Origin: Platycnemis pennipes
Taxonomy: Eukaryota; Arthropoda; Insecta; Odonata; Platycnemididae
Assembly: GCA_933228895.1 (NCBI GenBank)
Contig: OW121853.1
Span: forward strand, 120,920,133 to 120,984,132
DNA: 64,000 nucleotides
Direction of reading: 5' to 3'
A model generated the notes under the pieces. That model was given only the letters and a program-made list of their open reading frames with translations. It made no database searches and was not told the DNA's origin. Of the stretch, positions 1-13,600 are shown piece by piece; positions within the stretch are counted from its first letter, which is position 1; every line of letters starts with the position of its first letter. The translations under genes were made by a program, and so were the position numbers.

Positions 1-1298
1 TCTCTCAAAAATGAAACACTTCCAACTAAATTCATTTTTATCGCTGTTTTTCAACTAAAATTGACTCTTTATTATAACTTTTTACTAGAGCTTTTTATTA
101 GAACAGTTCACCACTGTTAATCATAATTCTTTAGAAAAATAAAAAAATTTCTTCTTGGAGACGTTCTCTCAAAAATTTACGTCTTCCAACTAATTCAATT
201 TTTTACACTTTTCTTTCAACTGAAATCGATTTTTCCTCCCTTCTCTGAACAGTTCACCAAAATTAATGCAGAATTTCTTGGAAACTCTCTCAAAAATGAA
301 ATTTATCAAACTAATTACTTTTTAATGCTGTTTTTAAACTAAAATTGACCTTTTCGCCTCTTCTCAGAACAGTTCACCGCAATTTATCCATAATTACTTA
401 ACAAAATAAAAAGATAAGCCTACTAAGAGGCCTCCTCTCAAAAAGGAATTTCTTCCAACTAAAATCATTTTCCCCTCTTTTTCTACTGAAATTGACACTT
501 TCACTTTTCCTTAGAAAGGTTCTTCGCAATTATTGCAAAATTTCTTAGCCAATGAAAAAAAATTATTCTATGAGGCGTTCTCTCAAAAATGAAATTCATC
601 CTTTTAATTCATTTTTACCACTGTTTTTCAACTAAAATTGACTCCTTCGCCTTTAATAAAACAGTTCACCAAAATTAACTCTAATTCCTTAGCTAAATAA
701 AAAAATATTCTTAGAGGGGTTCTCTCAAAAATGAGATTCATCCAACTAAATTCATTTTTATCGCTGTTTTTCAACTAAAATTGATTCTTTCGCCTCTTCT
801 CAGAACAGATCAACGCAATTAATGTAAAATTTCATAGCAAAATCAAAACAGCATGTAAATAGTCGTTCTCTCAAAAATGAAACACTTCCAACTAAACTCA
901 TTTTTATCGCTGTTTTTCAACTAAAATGGACTCTTTCGCCTTTTATTAGAACAGTTCACCACTATTATTCATAATTCCTTAGAAAAATAAAAAATCATTC
1001 TAAGTGGCTTTCTCTCAAAAATGAAATTCATCCAACTAAATTCATTTTTTACGCTGTTTTCCAACTGAAATTGTCTCTTTCGCATCTTCTCAGAACAGTT
1101 CAACGTAATTAATGCAAAATTTCTTAACATAATGAAAAAATCCAGCTAATAGGACTTCTCTTAAAAATGAAATTCATCCAACCTGATTCATTTCTAACGC
1201 TGATTCAACTAAAATTTACACTTTCGCCTTTTCCCAGAACAGTTTACCGCATTTATTGCAAAATTTTTCAGCAACATCGAAAAATCTTGCTAAGAGGC
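1..1298. repeat. Satellite A array, copy 1 (about 144-bp monomers)
   Basis: Tandem AT-rich satellite. The landmark ctctcaaaaatg (with variants) recurs near 2, 166, 295, 435, 580, 722, 868, 1012 and 1158, mostly 140-146 bp apart. Each monomer also carries forms of TTCATTTTTATCGCTG, TTTTTCAACTAAAATTGA and CAGAACAGTTCACCGCAA. Monomers differ by point changes and small indels. The array is open at the left edge, so its true length is unknown. It stops abruptly where the TIR element begins. It is the left part of the duplicated block; the second copy keeps only the monomers from about 428 onward. Confidence 0.93.
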
Positions 1299-1917
1299 GT
1301 GGTCAACACAAATGGGCCCTAAAGCAATGCGTTAGTTTAAATTCATGAAATCATGAATCATGAAATCATCATCATCTACATCATGAAATAAAATACAATT
1401 GCTCAGATTACAATAATATTGGTGACTGGGTTTTTGACCGGATAAGCTGACATGTACCTCTGAATTTCTTTCAACGCACCATACGAACTGCCGTACAAGG
1501 TGATTTTATATTTTATCGGTGGCAATTCTGCTATTGAGAAAGTCAGTGGTACATCAGGATTTCCCGGCTAGTTCGCAACGTTTGAAAAGGCGTTCAGATA
1601 TGAATTCTGAATGGAACGCCAAATTTTACCAAAACTTGGTGTACCAACAACCAAAATTTACTTAAACATACTCCTTTGGAAACACCTTACCGGAACGAAT
1701 TTCGACAAATGTTTAAATCATTCAATCATTCTAAATTAAATAACCAAATACAGACGTTAATCCTATTCCTATTTCATCATGACTCAATAATAAATATCTG
1801 ATTACCGATATTCCAGTTCATCACATTCACTTTATCATATACATTTGTAATGTCTCGTCAGCCAATCTCTAATAATTCATGAAAAACATTGCTGTAGGAC
1901 CCATTTGTGTTGACTAC
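1299..1917. mobile_element. Non-autonomous DNA element with 31-bp TIRs, copy 1
   Basis: The left end (1299-1329) begins GTGGTCAACACAAATGGG. The right end (1887-1917), reverse-complemented, begins GTAGTCAACACAAATGGG; the 31-bp arms agree at 28 positions. The interior is about 560 bp with no long ORF, so this looks like a MITE or a deletion derivative. A TA follows GTTGAC at the right end, which would fit a Tc1/mariner-type insertion if the left TG is a mutated TA, but no clear target duplication is visible. It sits exactly at the border between satellite A and the non-satellite arm. Superfamily is unresolved. Confidence 0.7.
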
Positions 1918-4479
1918 TCGCAATCTATTCGCACGGACTAACAACTATTCTTCTGTATAGAAAATCTGCAATTTAACTCGAGGGCGTTTTTCAGGGGATT
2001 TAGGTGACTGGGAGAAACACAGTCACTTAAGATATTGCGATTTTATGAAAATTAAAAGCAATCTTATTCTTGTTTTTTAATTGGTCGCTCCAGAAACAAC
2101 ATATCATCACGAAATAAAAAAATAACTTTTTAGCAGTTTAAACGCAAAAGATCACATTATACATCAGATGAAAGCATCATCATAGAAAAATTTTCCCGAT
2201 TCCATTACAAAAAAAATGACGGTGAACAGCTAAGCTAAGTATTATAAAAAAAATTATTTTAGTTATTTATCACGATTGTGGGACAATATTCTGGATCTAA
2301 TGTGGGAATCACACCTGCAATGTGGGAAACTGCGAGACTGGAGAGTAAAAAAAATGATCCGCACTTGATTCTCAAGATCTTCGTTCAAAATCGGAGAAAT
2401 TAAATTGGCCGTTAGCATCAAGAATCTCTAAACTATATTGCTCAATGATTGTTAGCGATTCCGAGTCCAAAAAATCTATCATTAGCCACCACAAAAATAA
2501 ACCCGACCCATTGTCAAGCTGAAAGGCTGATACGGAATTACAAACTCGAGATTCTTTGGGAATTAGAGCCGTCATGTATGACAACCTTTTGATTGTGGTT
2601 AGCGGTATAATTGTCAGAATTCCATCATATTCCTCATAAATCCTGCAGTGATACACTACGATATCAAATACGAATACGAAATGAGATGTAGAATGATACA
2701 TTCCCAACAAAGTAAAAGACAAAATGGAACACACGTTGTTTGAGAAATGAATTGTTTGAAATTATTTAGAAATTTTTCATTAATTTCTCAATTGGAAGAA
2801 AGTGAAATCTCTAGAAGATAACAATACAATGCCTTATACTTACTTGACCTTAAAAGATTGCAGTAAACGACGACGTAGACGCCATCTGCCTAAGTGTTCA
2901 TTTACACAACTGGAATTCACATTGTCCACTGCTGCTTGCACTTACCATTTCGTTCCACGAGAGATGGCTAAAAAAGGCGAATGAATTTTTCCACTTTTGA
3001 CTGCAAGCTCGCTAGAAAAAGCTTACAACTAGGAAAAGTTGGGCAATTTCTCTCTGGATCAATAAAATTTTCCAATGAAGCCAACTTCTAAGCGGCGTCA
3101 ATACATCATTTCCAGATCGATTGGCTTATACAAAAGTAAAAATACTTTGTGCACGGACTCTTTCTACTCATCTATATTTATAACATTTTTGGGAATACAT
3201 ATGTTACAACATGTCTTCATTTACTAGGAGAAAAAACTCGACTATTTTAACTAATACTAATGTAACACAAGGAGGGTAAGCCGGGAAGAATGGGGTCCAT
3301 TGCCCGTAAATGGAGTAGAACAATGTCCCAGAAACAAGGTCAATTGGAAGAAATAGATCGTTTTCGACATCACTTTGATGAACATTACATGTGTTAGGAA
3401 AAATGGTTTGATTTTAATTAAATTAAATTTCATATAATTGCACACGAATAAAATTGCCAGTCACACAGCACGCACGCAAGAACTGCACTCATTCAGTTGC
3501 AGCGCATTCCATGCCGAGCCCAGGAGGCCGCGCTTTCGGCTCATTATCCTTTATTTAACGTGGCGATTCCCCTTCGGTCCCCTCCGGTCCCGTCAGGTCT
3601 ATTCCACGCACTCACTCCCAGGGCCAGAGCAACTACGAGAAATCAGGATCTGGGTAGAACCTACTCCCCTCTACCCGAATCTCTTTCCCCGCCTAACGCT
3701 CACTCTAAAACCTGCTCACTATCTGCACATCTCCTAACAATCCCTACGCATCCCCCACTCCTTAAACCCCAAAACGCCTGACACTAATGCCTATCGGCTC
3801 TGACCCTGTTCATCAACATTCATGCAAAGCAAACATTCATCCAAACATTCACCCAAAAAAATATAGCAATCCTGAAAGAAATACAACAATGAATATTAGT
3901 ATTATAAAAATTACACACTTAACCATCAATCACTACATTAATGGGAGACACCTGAAATAAAGGGTGCATTATACGATTCACAGGGAACAATAAGGATTCA
4001 GGGAAAATTGCATGATAAAACCAGAAAATACATTTCACTTCACACCGGGGGAATATCAAACATATAGAGGGCCAAAACACACCCTGCCTATTGGGGAATC
4101 TAAGAGCCCGTGCACAAGGCAATGCCGGAGAACCAACGAGACCAAACAACGACAACCGTCAACGACAGACAGGAGCACAAAGAAGAAGGCACACAAGGGG
4201 GGGAGGGAGGGATAATACACAATCTTAGAAACTAAAATAGGCCACGGAAATGGAATTCACATAACACTGGGAAGGGTTGGGAAAACATTTCATTGTAAAA
4301 AAATCAATAATAACAATATTAAATTAGTAAGCAATAACATACCATAAACCTTGAAAACCATAATGATACCATAATTCCCGCTGAGGTGCTGCTTCCTCCC
4401 TCGTTGATGGGCGTGGCAGTCCGGGGCGATGATTCTCCTGAGGAGAGAGCGGGTTAATACACAAAAAAATGAACACAAA

Positions 4480-5215
4480 CATGAAAACTGAATGCAATTG
4501 TTTGCTCACATTTAATGAAGTGAATTAATTCTCTAAGGTAGAGAAAAGAAATGGGCCCCGGAATCATTGTACATCCACCAGAGTGGAAAGTACTCAGATC
4601 CAAGGACAACAATTCCTTTTAAATTTAGAAACACTAGAGCAAACAATGCATCCAAACACAGTGAATAATTTATAACGCTACGACCTGTCAAAGTTACGAA
4701 GGGCCAGAAGGGCCAGAGAAAAAAACTAGCCATTTCTGTGGAATCCTACTCTCTGAATCTGCTCTGATGTCCTGTAAGGAGAAAGCATTAGTACAAACAA
4801 CAAATATATGAAATGCACTGAATGCCAAGGTGCTCACATTTAATGGAGAAATCGAAAACATGCCGTTAAAGCAAGGAAGGAAATGGAACCCAGGAAGTAA
4901 GCACACCTCACATTTCAAATGGAGGTACTTCCATCCCCGGATACCAATCCCAGAAATTTAGAGAAACTAGAGCATCCTCTGCATCCAAACACTAGATTTA
5001 ACATTATAATAATAAACTAACGCATCGACATGCAAAACCTACAATACGATGGGCCTTAAGGGCCACGACAATAACTAAACCCAAATGTTTCGACCTTATC
5101 TGCATTAACCTACCCTCTGCAATAACGCATGCCCCTCCCCCCCACCAATTACCTGTAGAAAAAGAGATGATTAGTGCAGACATACATAGGATATAGTAAA
5201 CAATTGGATGCACGC
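4480..5215. repeat. Two degenerate tandem repeats of about 390 bp in the duplicated arm
   Basis: Two successive stretches share ordered blocks: GCTCACATTTAATG, then AAATTTAGA-AACTAGAGCA, TGCATCCAAACAC, and a GGGCC(A/T)-rich doublet (GAAGGGCCAGAAGGGCCAG near 4698, GATGGGCCTTAAGGGCCAC near 5049). After that comes a CTGTA(A)-type block followed by AGTACAAAC or AGTGCAGAC. The units are strongly diverged with many indels. The equivalent region of copy 2 (about 21,810-22,545) has the same layout, so this repeat predates the large duplication. Confidence 0.5.
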
Positions 5216-5430
5216 ATGAAATAAATACCATAAAAACAATGCATAGGTCACATTCAAGTTATAATAATTACATTCAAAATATACCACAATTAATTGCAAT
5301 TATCAATATCATTTTTCATTACCCACAATATATACCAATATACCAATATTTGTCATCATATTACAATACACACTTCGTCACGCACCATATCTCAATGATG
5401 CGTGTATCCCATACGCTTATTTCCTATACC

Positions 5431-5466
5431 AAGTACCAATGAATAGGGCCCCATCACTTGGTACTT
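5431..5466. repeat. Small inverted repeat AAGTACCAA/TTGGTACTT
   Basis: Perfect 9-bp arms separated by 18 bp including GGGGCCC-like bases. A related palindrome, AACGACTC...GAGTCGTT around CGTGGCCACG, follows near 5549-5572. Both are present in copy 2 (22,763-22,798 and about 22,873-22,903). They could form cruciforms; no function can be assigned. Confidence 0.45.
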
Positions 5467-6914
5467 TTACCATGTGATGCATTTTAGCACCAAGTATCAT
5501 GCAGTGCATGAATATATTTACACACCTTTGGTACCAATTGAACGACTCTTCGTGGCCACGTCGAGTCGTTTATTTGAGCGCAAGGCTCATTTCTTACACT
5601 TGCCATGGCTTAATCCTCACATATGACTTAAATTAGCACACCTTAATTTAGCACAACACACCATTTAGAACTTAAATTAATACAAGTATCACTCAGAACA
5701 ACTCACCAGGAGTTTATCAACCTGCAAGTCAATGGCATTAACGTGATCTTATATTACCAACGTGGAGTTTACCATTACCATGGTTACTGTCCATCTCGCT
5801 GTTCAGGAACACACCTGCTCCTGCCATGCTCCTTTTATCTCCGCCCCTCCCCTTCTCCATTGGCTTGTCGTATTTTTCTCCATCTCTCCATCTAGTCTTC
5901 ACATCCAAGCTCCAAGGGCTGCTCATTTATACCTCCTGGCGCCTGTATGTTCTATCGCAACACTTTTACCTGCAACGACAGAGGAATAGTTGTCTGAAAT
6001 CCATGTCTGTTTAAATGCACACGCAAAACAATCAGAATACTGAATAGAAGAAGCGAGTTTGTCAGATAATACTCATTGTTATGTATTTATGATATTCTGA
6101 ATACTCATTTTTAAGTAGGTATAATAATATTAACATGTTGGTATAATAATGCTAACATACTTGTTTTGCAGGGATATGTTGGTTGTAAAATCTTATTTTC
6201 ATCGAGCATGGGCGATAAGAGGAAAATTAGCGTCTGCATAAGTACATTTTGGAACCCCTGACCGCCGCGTCAGACAAAAGTACGACGTTGACGTTCACTA
6301 GTGCAAGGATAATAATTTCCACCCTGACGACTTTTATTCTTATACCTATCTTGAATCTCTGCTATCACTACGGTGCTTCGGAGCAAGTATCATGCATGAC
6401 AAATCATCACGTAATGTTGCTATAAATTAATTGGAGTAGTGTGAGGGAGAATTTCTCATTCAATACACAATTTCTTCAAGTGAGCCACCAACGTCGGATG
6501 ACGAGGGTCTGGCAATTTAATATTCCCTGAGGCGTAAAAATCGGATTCAGTCTATTGCCGTTGGGATAGAATACTGCTCCAAAAGTTCTGTTTCACCCTC
6601 TAGTCCTGGATATTGAAACCTGGCTCAAAAGGTGGATGAACTAAGCATGATAGTCTTCAGCTAGTTGGTTCAAGAAAAGTGTCAAAGCACAAAATATATA
6701 ATAAACGCGTAAGGCTGAGAAACCTGAATCCGGCTACCGGCTAGAGAGGATCTATGGACAGCACCTCCTCGGTCAATAACCAGCAATTAAGCCATAATTA
6801 ATTAGTTAGGGATTTCCAAGTTTTGACGTGGAATGGCCGTGCATTATTCATAGAAGGTAAGCGACAAGATGACAAAAAAATGTTTAATACTTCGATAAAT
6901 ATTTTAAGATAGGA

Positions 6915-7390
6915 CTTCGCATCCTACGCAATCGCAAAACTAGACGAAAAGGTGATTTCATAAATTTACTTATTGAGGAATTGCAATTCACTGAAAAGTG
7001 CTGGAAAGCCAAGACCCAGGATCAGAGGATTCATAGAGAACATGTGTGTCTGATATACGACGCTGCTTTTGCCAGATAATTTGAGAATACAAGATGTTGG
7101 CCTCAAATGTCCACGCATTGCTGAATGCAAGAAAACTAAATACCAGAGGATGGACTTTACATCCCAGAGATATACGAAGCTAGATGAAAACGGACATTTG
7201 TTACAAAAAAGCTGCAAAAATCAAGATTGACACAAAAGTCATATTTATGTTTCATGAGCAGTACAGCAAAATGACAACCATAGAGATATTACCTGATATA
7301 TCTGGAGAGACAATATGTATTCCCATGGCAAATCATGACTACTGTGCAAACTAAGTCTCATTTTCAAAAATCATGATAAAAATAACCTAA
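6915..7390 (+). other. Possible decayed coding remnant, copy 1
   Basis: A stretch with protein-like composition in two successive plus frames. One reads FINLLIEELQFTEKCW and later REHVCLIYDAAFAR before a stop near 7080. A second, in another frame, reads KIKIDTKVIFMFHEQY and ILPDISGETICIP before a stop at about 7352. Copy 2 keeps the second frame open for 73 codons. I recognise no family. This may be chance, or an old gene or transposon exon. Confidence 0.2.
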
Positions 7391-10179
7391 AATTGGTATA
7401 TCCCAATGCTTTTTCTCACATGCTTTGAGATAAATGATGACACACGGCAAATGGCCAACCAGACTCGGACACTACCCTTGTAACAACGAGAAAAACCTAT
7501 TTATCATCACCATATCTACATATTTTTCCACAATGTAAGTTCAATTTGTGATTATGCATTATAATTAAATGATACGTGACACGAGATTAGGGACAGCAAT
7601 AGAATGATTATATTTTGGACAGGAAATGAAGATAACGTTGCTCGTCTCATGAGAAGGAGAAGCAGATAAGCTAAAGATGAAGATTAATTCAATATCAACA
7701 CCTCAAATCTTATAACAATGCGATTTCAATAAAATAAACCACGATTGACTGTAATAACATCGGAATTTATCCCATCGGCCCGGTCTGGATCACGATAAAC
7801 CAACTCCTCCCGAGATGTTGATACGTTATATACTACACCAACAATATCTGCGGATTAACATTGTGGAGACGGAGTTAACGTTTAACAACCTTTCCATCAA
7901 CTTTGTTCACACTTATGATACTTCTGGGAAGCACATTTTTCACTGTATAACTACGCTCATGTTAAAACCGTGATACCATTCTGAAAACACTGTTCTGATT
8001 CTAAAATGGACCTACCTGGAGGTAAAATTTGAGCTCAAAATATGATTGTACTGAGCAGAACGCATGCACATGAGAAATGTATATGTGAAGTAGGGTAGTA
8101 GATTCAGTTCCTTTCCTCATTCCCTAAAAGTATCGTATAATGACCATTCCAGAAAAAAAACCACACATTTCATAACTTTGAACAACGCCTGTTTTTTCCC
8201 CAGAAATGTCTGCTACCCATTAAATAACTCAACTTCAGTCAAATGGCACATCTCTAAAGCCCTCTTTTAGATTGGAAACTGCGACCTAGTGATCATGTTC
8301 AAATATCATAGCAATACAGCAGTGGTTGAAACAATACTACGTCCACGAAGTTAGCGTCGGTAAATTGTCAATACCCACTAGTGATTCCTAATCATACTGC
8401 ACTGAAAACCACTATCAAAGATGCCCATACTTTCACTTTCTATAGAAGAAATTAATAATTTCCATTCGTGAATTTAAAAAGAAAATTCAAAATTTTAAAC
8501 CTCTCAGTTGCAAACGTATACGATGTTACCTCAAAACTAATAAACCTGAACAAACGTCAAAGAAATAATTCTGAAATGAACAAATTGTACTCACCGTTGC
8601 TTCCCTCACCGAGTCGCGTCGTAAACTGAACCAAAGCGCCAAAGCTCAGCGGACCTTGGTGATCAAGGTGCAAGCTGGAGTGACGTCATTGAAAAACTAA
8701 TCAATTTTTGAGTAAATTCTAATGTTCATTGCGTAAAATTGAAAAAAATAAATTTCAATGCTGAGAGAAATTAATTAATTCCAATTTTGACACTTATATG
8801 ATAGCACCTTATGGTTTAAAAGCTTGAGGAAAAAAATTAATTTTTATGTAATTCAGAGACACCTACTGACAACTACACAAACCACGATCATACATGATCA
8901 AATATTGCGGTTTTCAAATTATTGGGAATAACAGGGAAAAGGGACGAAATGTTTACTTCACCGCTTGAATTGCAAAAATATATCCCCAAAATTAGCAACG
9001 ATAAAAGTGGAACAACATTGAAAGACTTGATCACTTCTCTGTATCGCCACCGAGAATTAGCTACATGCAGTTTCATCAATTGTTAAGGCTAACGCTAATG
9101 ATAGGTTAGATACGCCTACACTCAGATTCACCACGGATTTAAGTACGTACAGAAACGGTCGTGGTATTTCTATGAATATACCATTCTGTACGTACTAACT
9201 ACGAAAGTATTTCTTTATAAGTAATGCGTTAAATCCGCATCAAATAAACTTTTCAACAAGGACACACAAGAGAAAAATGCCGTTGGTATATATTGTCAAA
9301 TTATTGAGTGGACACAGCTTATTTTAGGATGTACATCAAACTTAATTGCAAAATCACACACTTCGTAGTGACGATGGCACTCCATCTTGGGCAAAGTAAA
9401 ATCCAAAGGGATTTGTGATTAATATGACTGCAAAAGCCGTAGTAAATTAATTTAAATGCCATGATAACTAGGCTCGGAAGATTAAATATTTTCGAAACTC
9501 GGCGTCCTAGATTGAGCCAGAGTTTGTGATTTATAAAGGGAATTTCTCCACCCCATTTTTTTTACCAACAAAAGTCCCTGTACTTAACACCCACCCGCTC
9601 GAGTGGCTTTTTAGCTTAAAAAATAATCATCTTTGAAGCTATATTTTCTCAGATCTTAAGCATTTCTGGTTCTAATTCAATTTCTTAAGTCGTTTTTAAT
9701 ACTACCACTGATCATAATTTATCAGCACTATTTTTACTCTATTTACTGATATTTTTTCTGCAATAGCATTTTAAATTTACAAACTGGTCCAAGATTTTCC
9801 ACTCATACTATTCTACATTTAATCCAGTTCAGGGGCTCTATGAATATTTGTTTAAATTCTTTACCCCATTTCCTTCCAATTGCAACGTGACTAATGCTAA
9901 AGCCACTTGAATCACTTAAAGTACCTACCTTTCCACATCACCATCACTCCTTTCTTGCTGCAAGGCCCCATAGTCCTTGCTACATTCCCTGTGAGCTGAT
10001 CCCTGAAATAAACTTATTAATTCATAAACTAAATAGTGCTTCTTTTTCTCACACATCACCTTATAGTTCTCTCTTCTTTGGAGTAGCATTTAGAGTAGCA
10101 GGGTGCTATTCATTGAGGAAAACTCTCGAAGGTCCCTTCCCCATTGGTTCCACTGAAACCTATCATGTACCCTTCCATT

Positions 10180-10385
10180 TGAGGTTGAAGCCTTGATGAG
10201 GTGCAGGATCAAAGTCATCAGCAATAAGCACTCACTGAATGCAACCTTATTTGGGCTAGATGATGCGTATTCTGAATGGGTTGCAAATGGCAGATAGACA
10301 TGATTTACATCTAGTTCAGGGGTAGCTGTTTCAGGAGATGATTTCGGAACATTAAACTCCTAACCAAATTTTCACAGGCAAGGCA
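10180..10385 (+). repeat. 205-bp block that is relocated and inverted in copy 2
   Basis: Starts TGAGGTTGAAGCCTTGATG and ends TTTTCACAGGCAAGG. The same block is missing from this position in copy 2 and lies instead at 27,700-27,905 in reverse complement, just after the shared end of the duplication. No terminal inverted repeats are visible. It may be a small mobile repeat or a piece moved by a local rearrangement. Confidence 0.85.
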
Positions 10386-10402
10386 ACTGGGCTCTTACTG
10401 GG

Positions 10403-10445
10403 CTTTTACTCTGCAGGCAACTGGGAGTTGCCTGCAGAGTAAAAG
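10403..10445. repeat. Perfect 20-bp hairpin with 3-nt loop
   Basis: CTTTTACTCTGCAGGCAACT, loop GGG, then the exact reverse complement of the first arm. It directly follows the 205-bp block, where a near-repeat GCAACTGGGCTCTTACTGGG also lies. In copy 2 the matching place keeps only one arm (GGGAGTTACCTGCAGAGTAAA), so the palindrome arose or was lost together with movement of the block. Such hairpins are typical scars of template switching or foldback insertion. Confidence 0.85.
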
Positions 10446-10610
10446 TGAAACATTTGACTGTCAATGATTGGGCTGCGACTAGCCCACTATGACTGCACCA
10501 CTATTTGGACTGCACTTTTTGTCAATCACTATCATCCACTGAATTCAGCTCCACTCAATGCATACTGCAAATCATATTTTTCTTTTAAGAATTAATAATT
10601 TCTCATAACT

Positions 10611-13600
10611 AAAATTAAGAGAACCTTAATAATTGGTGAACGACATGTTATTAGGATAAAATAAAAATATTTAAACCGACTCTGAGACGATTTTTTTATA
10701 TTTTTTTCACAGAAATATTGCAGAAATATCTTGGAATCAAAGAATGCAGCTTGAAAATAAGAATTCGAGCTGAAATAAATTGATATCATACAATTTTTTA
10801 GGATAAAAGTAGTATATTTAAAGAGACTCAGAGACAATTTTTTTATTCTTTTACATGTATTATTACTTAAATTTCTTAGAATAAAGGCATGCAGTAACTA
10901 ATATAAAAAATACTGCTAAAATTAATATGGCGTAATACGAGTTTTTAGGATAAATGAAGAATATATAAACTGCCTCTGAGACAATGTTTTTAAATTTGCA
11001 GAGTCAGAAATATTGTGGAATTTGTGCACTCTGTAGCTAATATCAGAAATTCAGCTGAAAATAATTGGTGTAATACATGTTATCAGAAAAATAAAAGAAT
11101 ATTTAAACCGACTCTGAGACAATTTTTAAATATTTTTTTCAAAAATATTGCAGATATTTCTTGAAATCAAGGTATGCAGTACGAAAATAAGAATTTCTGT
11201 TGAAATAAGTTATTATTATACAATTTGTAAGGGTAATATAGATATTTAAACAGACTGAGACAATATTTTCTATTTTTTTCCATGAATTATTACATAAATT
11301 TCTTGGAATCAAAGCACGCGGTAACGAAAATAAGAAAATCAATTAAAATTATAAGGTATAATACGAGTTTTTATGATAAATAAAGGATATATTAACCTCC
11401 ACTGAGACAATTTTTTTTTATTTTGCAGGAACTATTGCAGTAATTTCTTAGTCAAGCGACACAGTATTTAAAATAAGAAATACAGCTAACACAAAATTGA
11501 TAATATACAAGTTATAAGAATAAAATAAAAATATTTAAACCGACACTGAGACAATTTTTTTATATTATTTTCATAGAAATATTGCAGAAATTTCTTGGAA
11601 TCAAGAAATGCAGAACGAAAATAAGAAAATCTGCTGAAATAAATTGGTATAATACGATTTTTTAGGATAAATAACAAATATATATAAAATGTCTCTGAAC
11701 AATTTTTTTTATTTTGCAGGGATTTTTGCAGAAATTTCTTAAAATCATGCGACGCAGTATATAAAATAAGAAAAAAGGCTTACAAATAATTGATAAAATA
11801 CACCATATGAAAATAAAATAAAAATATTTAAACCAACTACGGAATAATTTTTTCATACTTTTTTCACAGAAATATTGCAGACATTTCTTGGAATCAAGGA
11901 ATGTAGCTCGAAAAATAGAAATTGATCTCAAATAAATTGATATTATACAATTTGTAAGGTTATAAACTGTACATTTAAAAAGATATTAAAACGACTTTTT
12001 TTATTCTTTTCCATCAAATATTGTAGAAGATTTTTTTTATTCTTTTCCCTGACATATTGCGAAGATTCTTTGAATCGAGACACGCAGTAACGAATATAAA
12101 AATTCAGCAAATAAATTGGTATAATACGAATTTATAGGATAAATAAAGAATACATAAACCGCCTCTGAGAAATTTTTTTTTAATTTGTAAAGTACTGCAG
12201 CAATTTCTTGGAAACAAGGCACACTAACAAAAATACGATATTCAGCATGAAAATGATAGGTAAAATACAAGATATAAGGGAAAAATCAAAATAATTAACA
12301 CCCCTAAAGACGATTATTTTTATTTTTTTTCAGTAAATTATTGCTGAAATATCTTGGAATCAAGGATTGTAGCTCGAAAATAAGAAATTTATCTTAAATT
12401 AATTGGTATAATACGAGTTTTTAGGATAAGTAACGAATATATAAAATGTCTCTGAGACATTTTTTTTTTAATTTGCTGTGAAGCATTGCATTAATTTCTT
12501 GGAACCAAGCCACTAACAAAAATAGGATATTCAGTGGATAAATTATTGGTAAAATACAAGTTATTGGGATAATTTAAATTAAGTACCACGCATAGGAGAC
12601 GATTATATTTATTTTTTTCAGTAAATTATTGCAGAAATTTCTTGGAATCGAGACACGCAATAACTAAAATAGGAAATTAATTTAAAAATATTTGGTAAAA
12701 TACAACTTATTACGATAAATGAAGAATATATAGCTAGCCTCTGAGACGATTCTTTTTTATTTTGCACTAAATATTGCAGAAATTTCTTAGAATCGAGTGA
12801 CGCAGTATTTAAAATAAAAATACAGCTAAACGATAATTGATAAAATACATGTTATTAGAATTTAATAAAAATTTTAAACAGACTGAGATAATTTTTTATA
12901 TTTTTTTCCATGAAATTTGCAAAAAAATTCTTGGAATAGAGAAATTAAGAAACGAAAATAAAAAAATCGGCTGAAATTAATTTGTATAACAGAGGTTATA
13001 ATGATGCATAAAGAAGATTTAATCCCCCACTGACTCGTTTTTTTTATTTTGCATTGAATTTTTGCAAAAATATAGTGGAATTTATTCACCCTATAGCTAA
13101 TATAAGAAATTCAGCTACAAATAATTGATAAAATACAATTTATTAGAATAAAGTAATCTAATTTAACCCGCATCTGAGGTGATTTTTTTTATTTTGTAGT
13201 GAATTATAAGCAGAAATTCCTTGGAATCGAGCCAGTCAGTAACTAAAATAAGATATTCATCTGAAAATACTGGTAAAATACCAGTTATTAAGATAAATTA
13301 AGAATGTATAAAGCGCCTCTCTTACACACAAGTTATAAGGATACATAAAGAATATTTAATCCGCCACTGACACGTTTTTTTTTTGCAATGAATTTATTGC
13401 CGAATAATTGTTGAATTTATGCACTCTGAAGCTAATATCAGTAATTCAGCGGAAAATAATTGCTTTGTTAATTGGTGAAAATAATAAAACATGCTATTAG
13501 AAAAAAATAATTGCAGTAATTTCTTAGAATCAAGCGACGCAGTAATTAAAATAAGAAATACAGCTAGCAAATAATGGATTAAATACAAGTTATGAGAATA

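Larger units (their letters stand above)
1918..10179. other. Non-satellite arm of duplication copy 1, no gene recognised
   Basis: About 8.3 kb of AT-rich DNA with only short ORFs (mostly under 100 codons) on both strands and no family I recognise. A GC-richer patch lies at about 3,480-3,790 and another near 4,080-4,210. The ORFs match their copy-2 equivalents but carry stops and replacements with no sign of coding constraint. It could hold a non-coding RNA or regulatory DNA; the sequence does not show this. Confidence 0.6.
428..10610. repeat. Giant direct duplication, copy 1
   Basis: This block is collinear with 17,780-27,702 in the same orientation, offset by about 17.35 kb. The left homology edge is at AGGCCTCCTCTCAAAAAGG in both copies; the right edge is AATTAAGAGAACCTT, after which copy 1 runs into satellite B. 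In a sampled part (3497-3781 against 20,826-21,110) I see three substitutions in 285 bp. Differences and indels become more frequent to the right (about 8,500-10,600). Known indels include extra ATCATGAA repeats near 1340 and a short extra ACCGGCT near 6737 in this copy. No intact protein-coding gene is evident. Confidence 0.95.

Noticed and set aside
1..1298. Regular repeats as a possible CRISPR array
   Set aside because: Monomers are continuous 144-bp satellite units with no unique spacers, in a eukaryotic genome.
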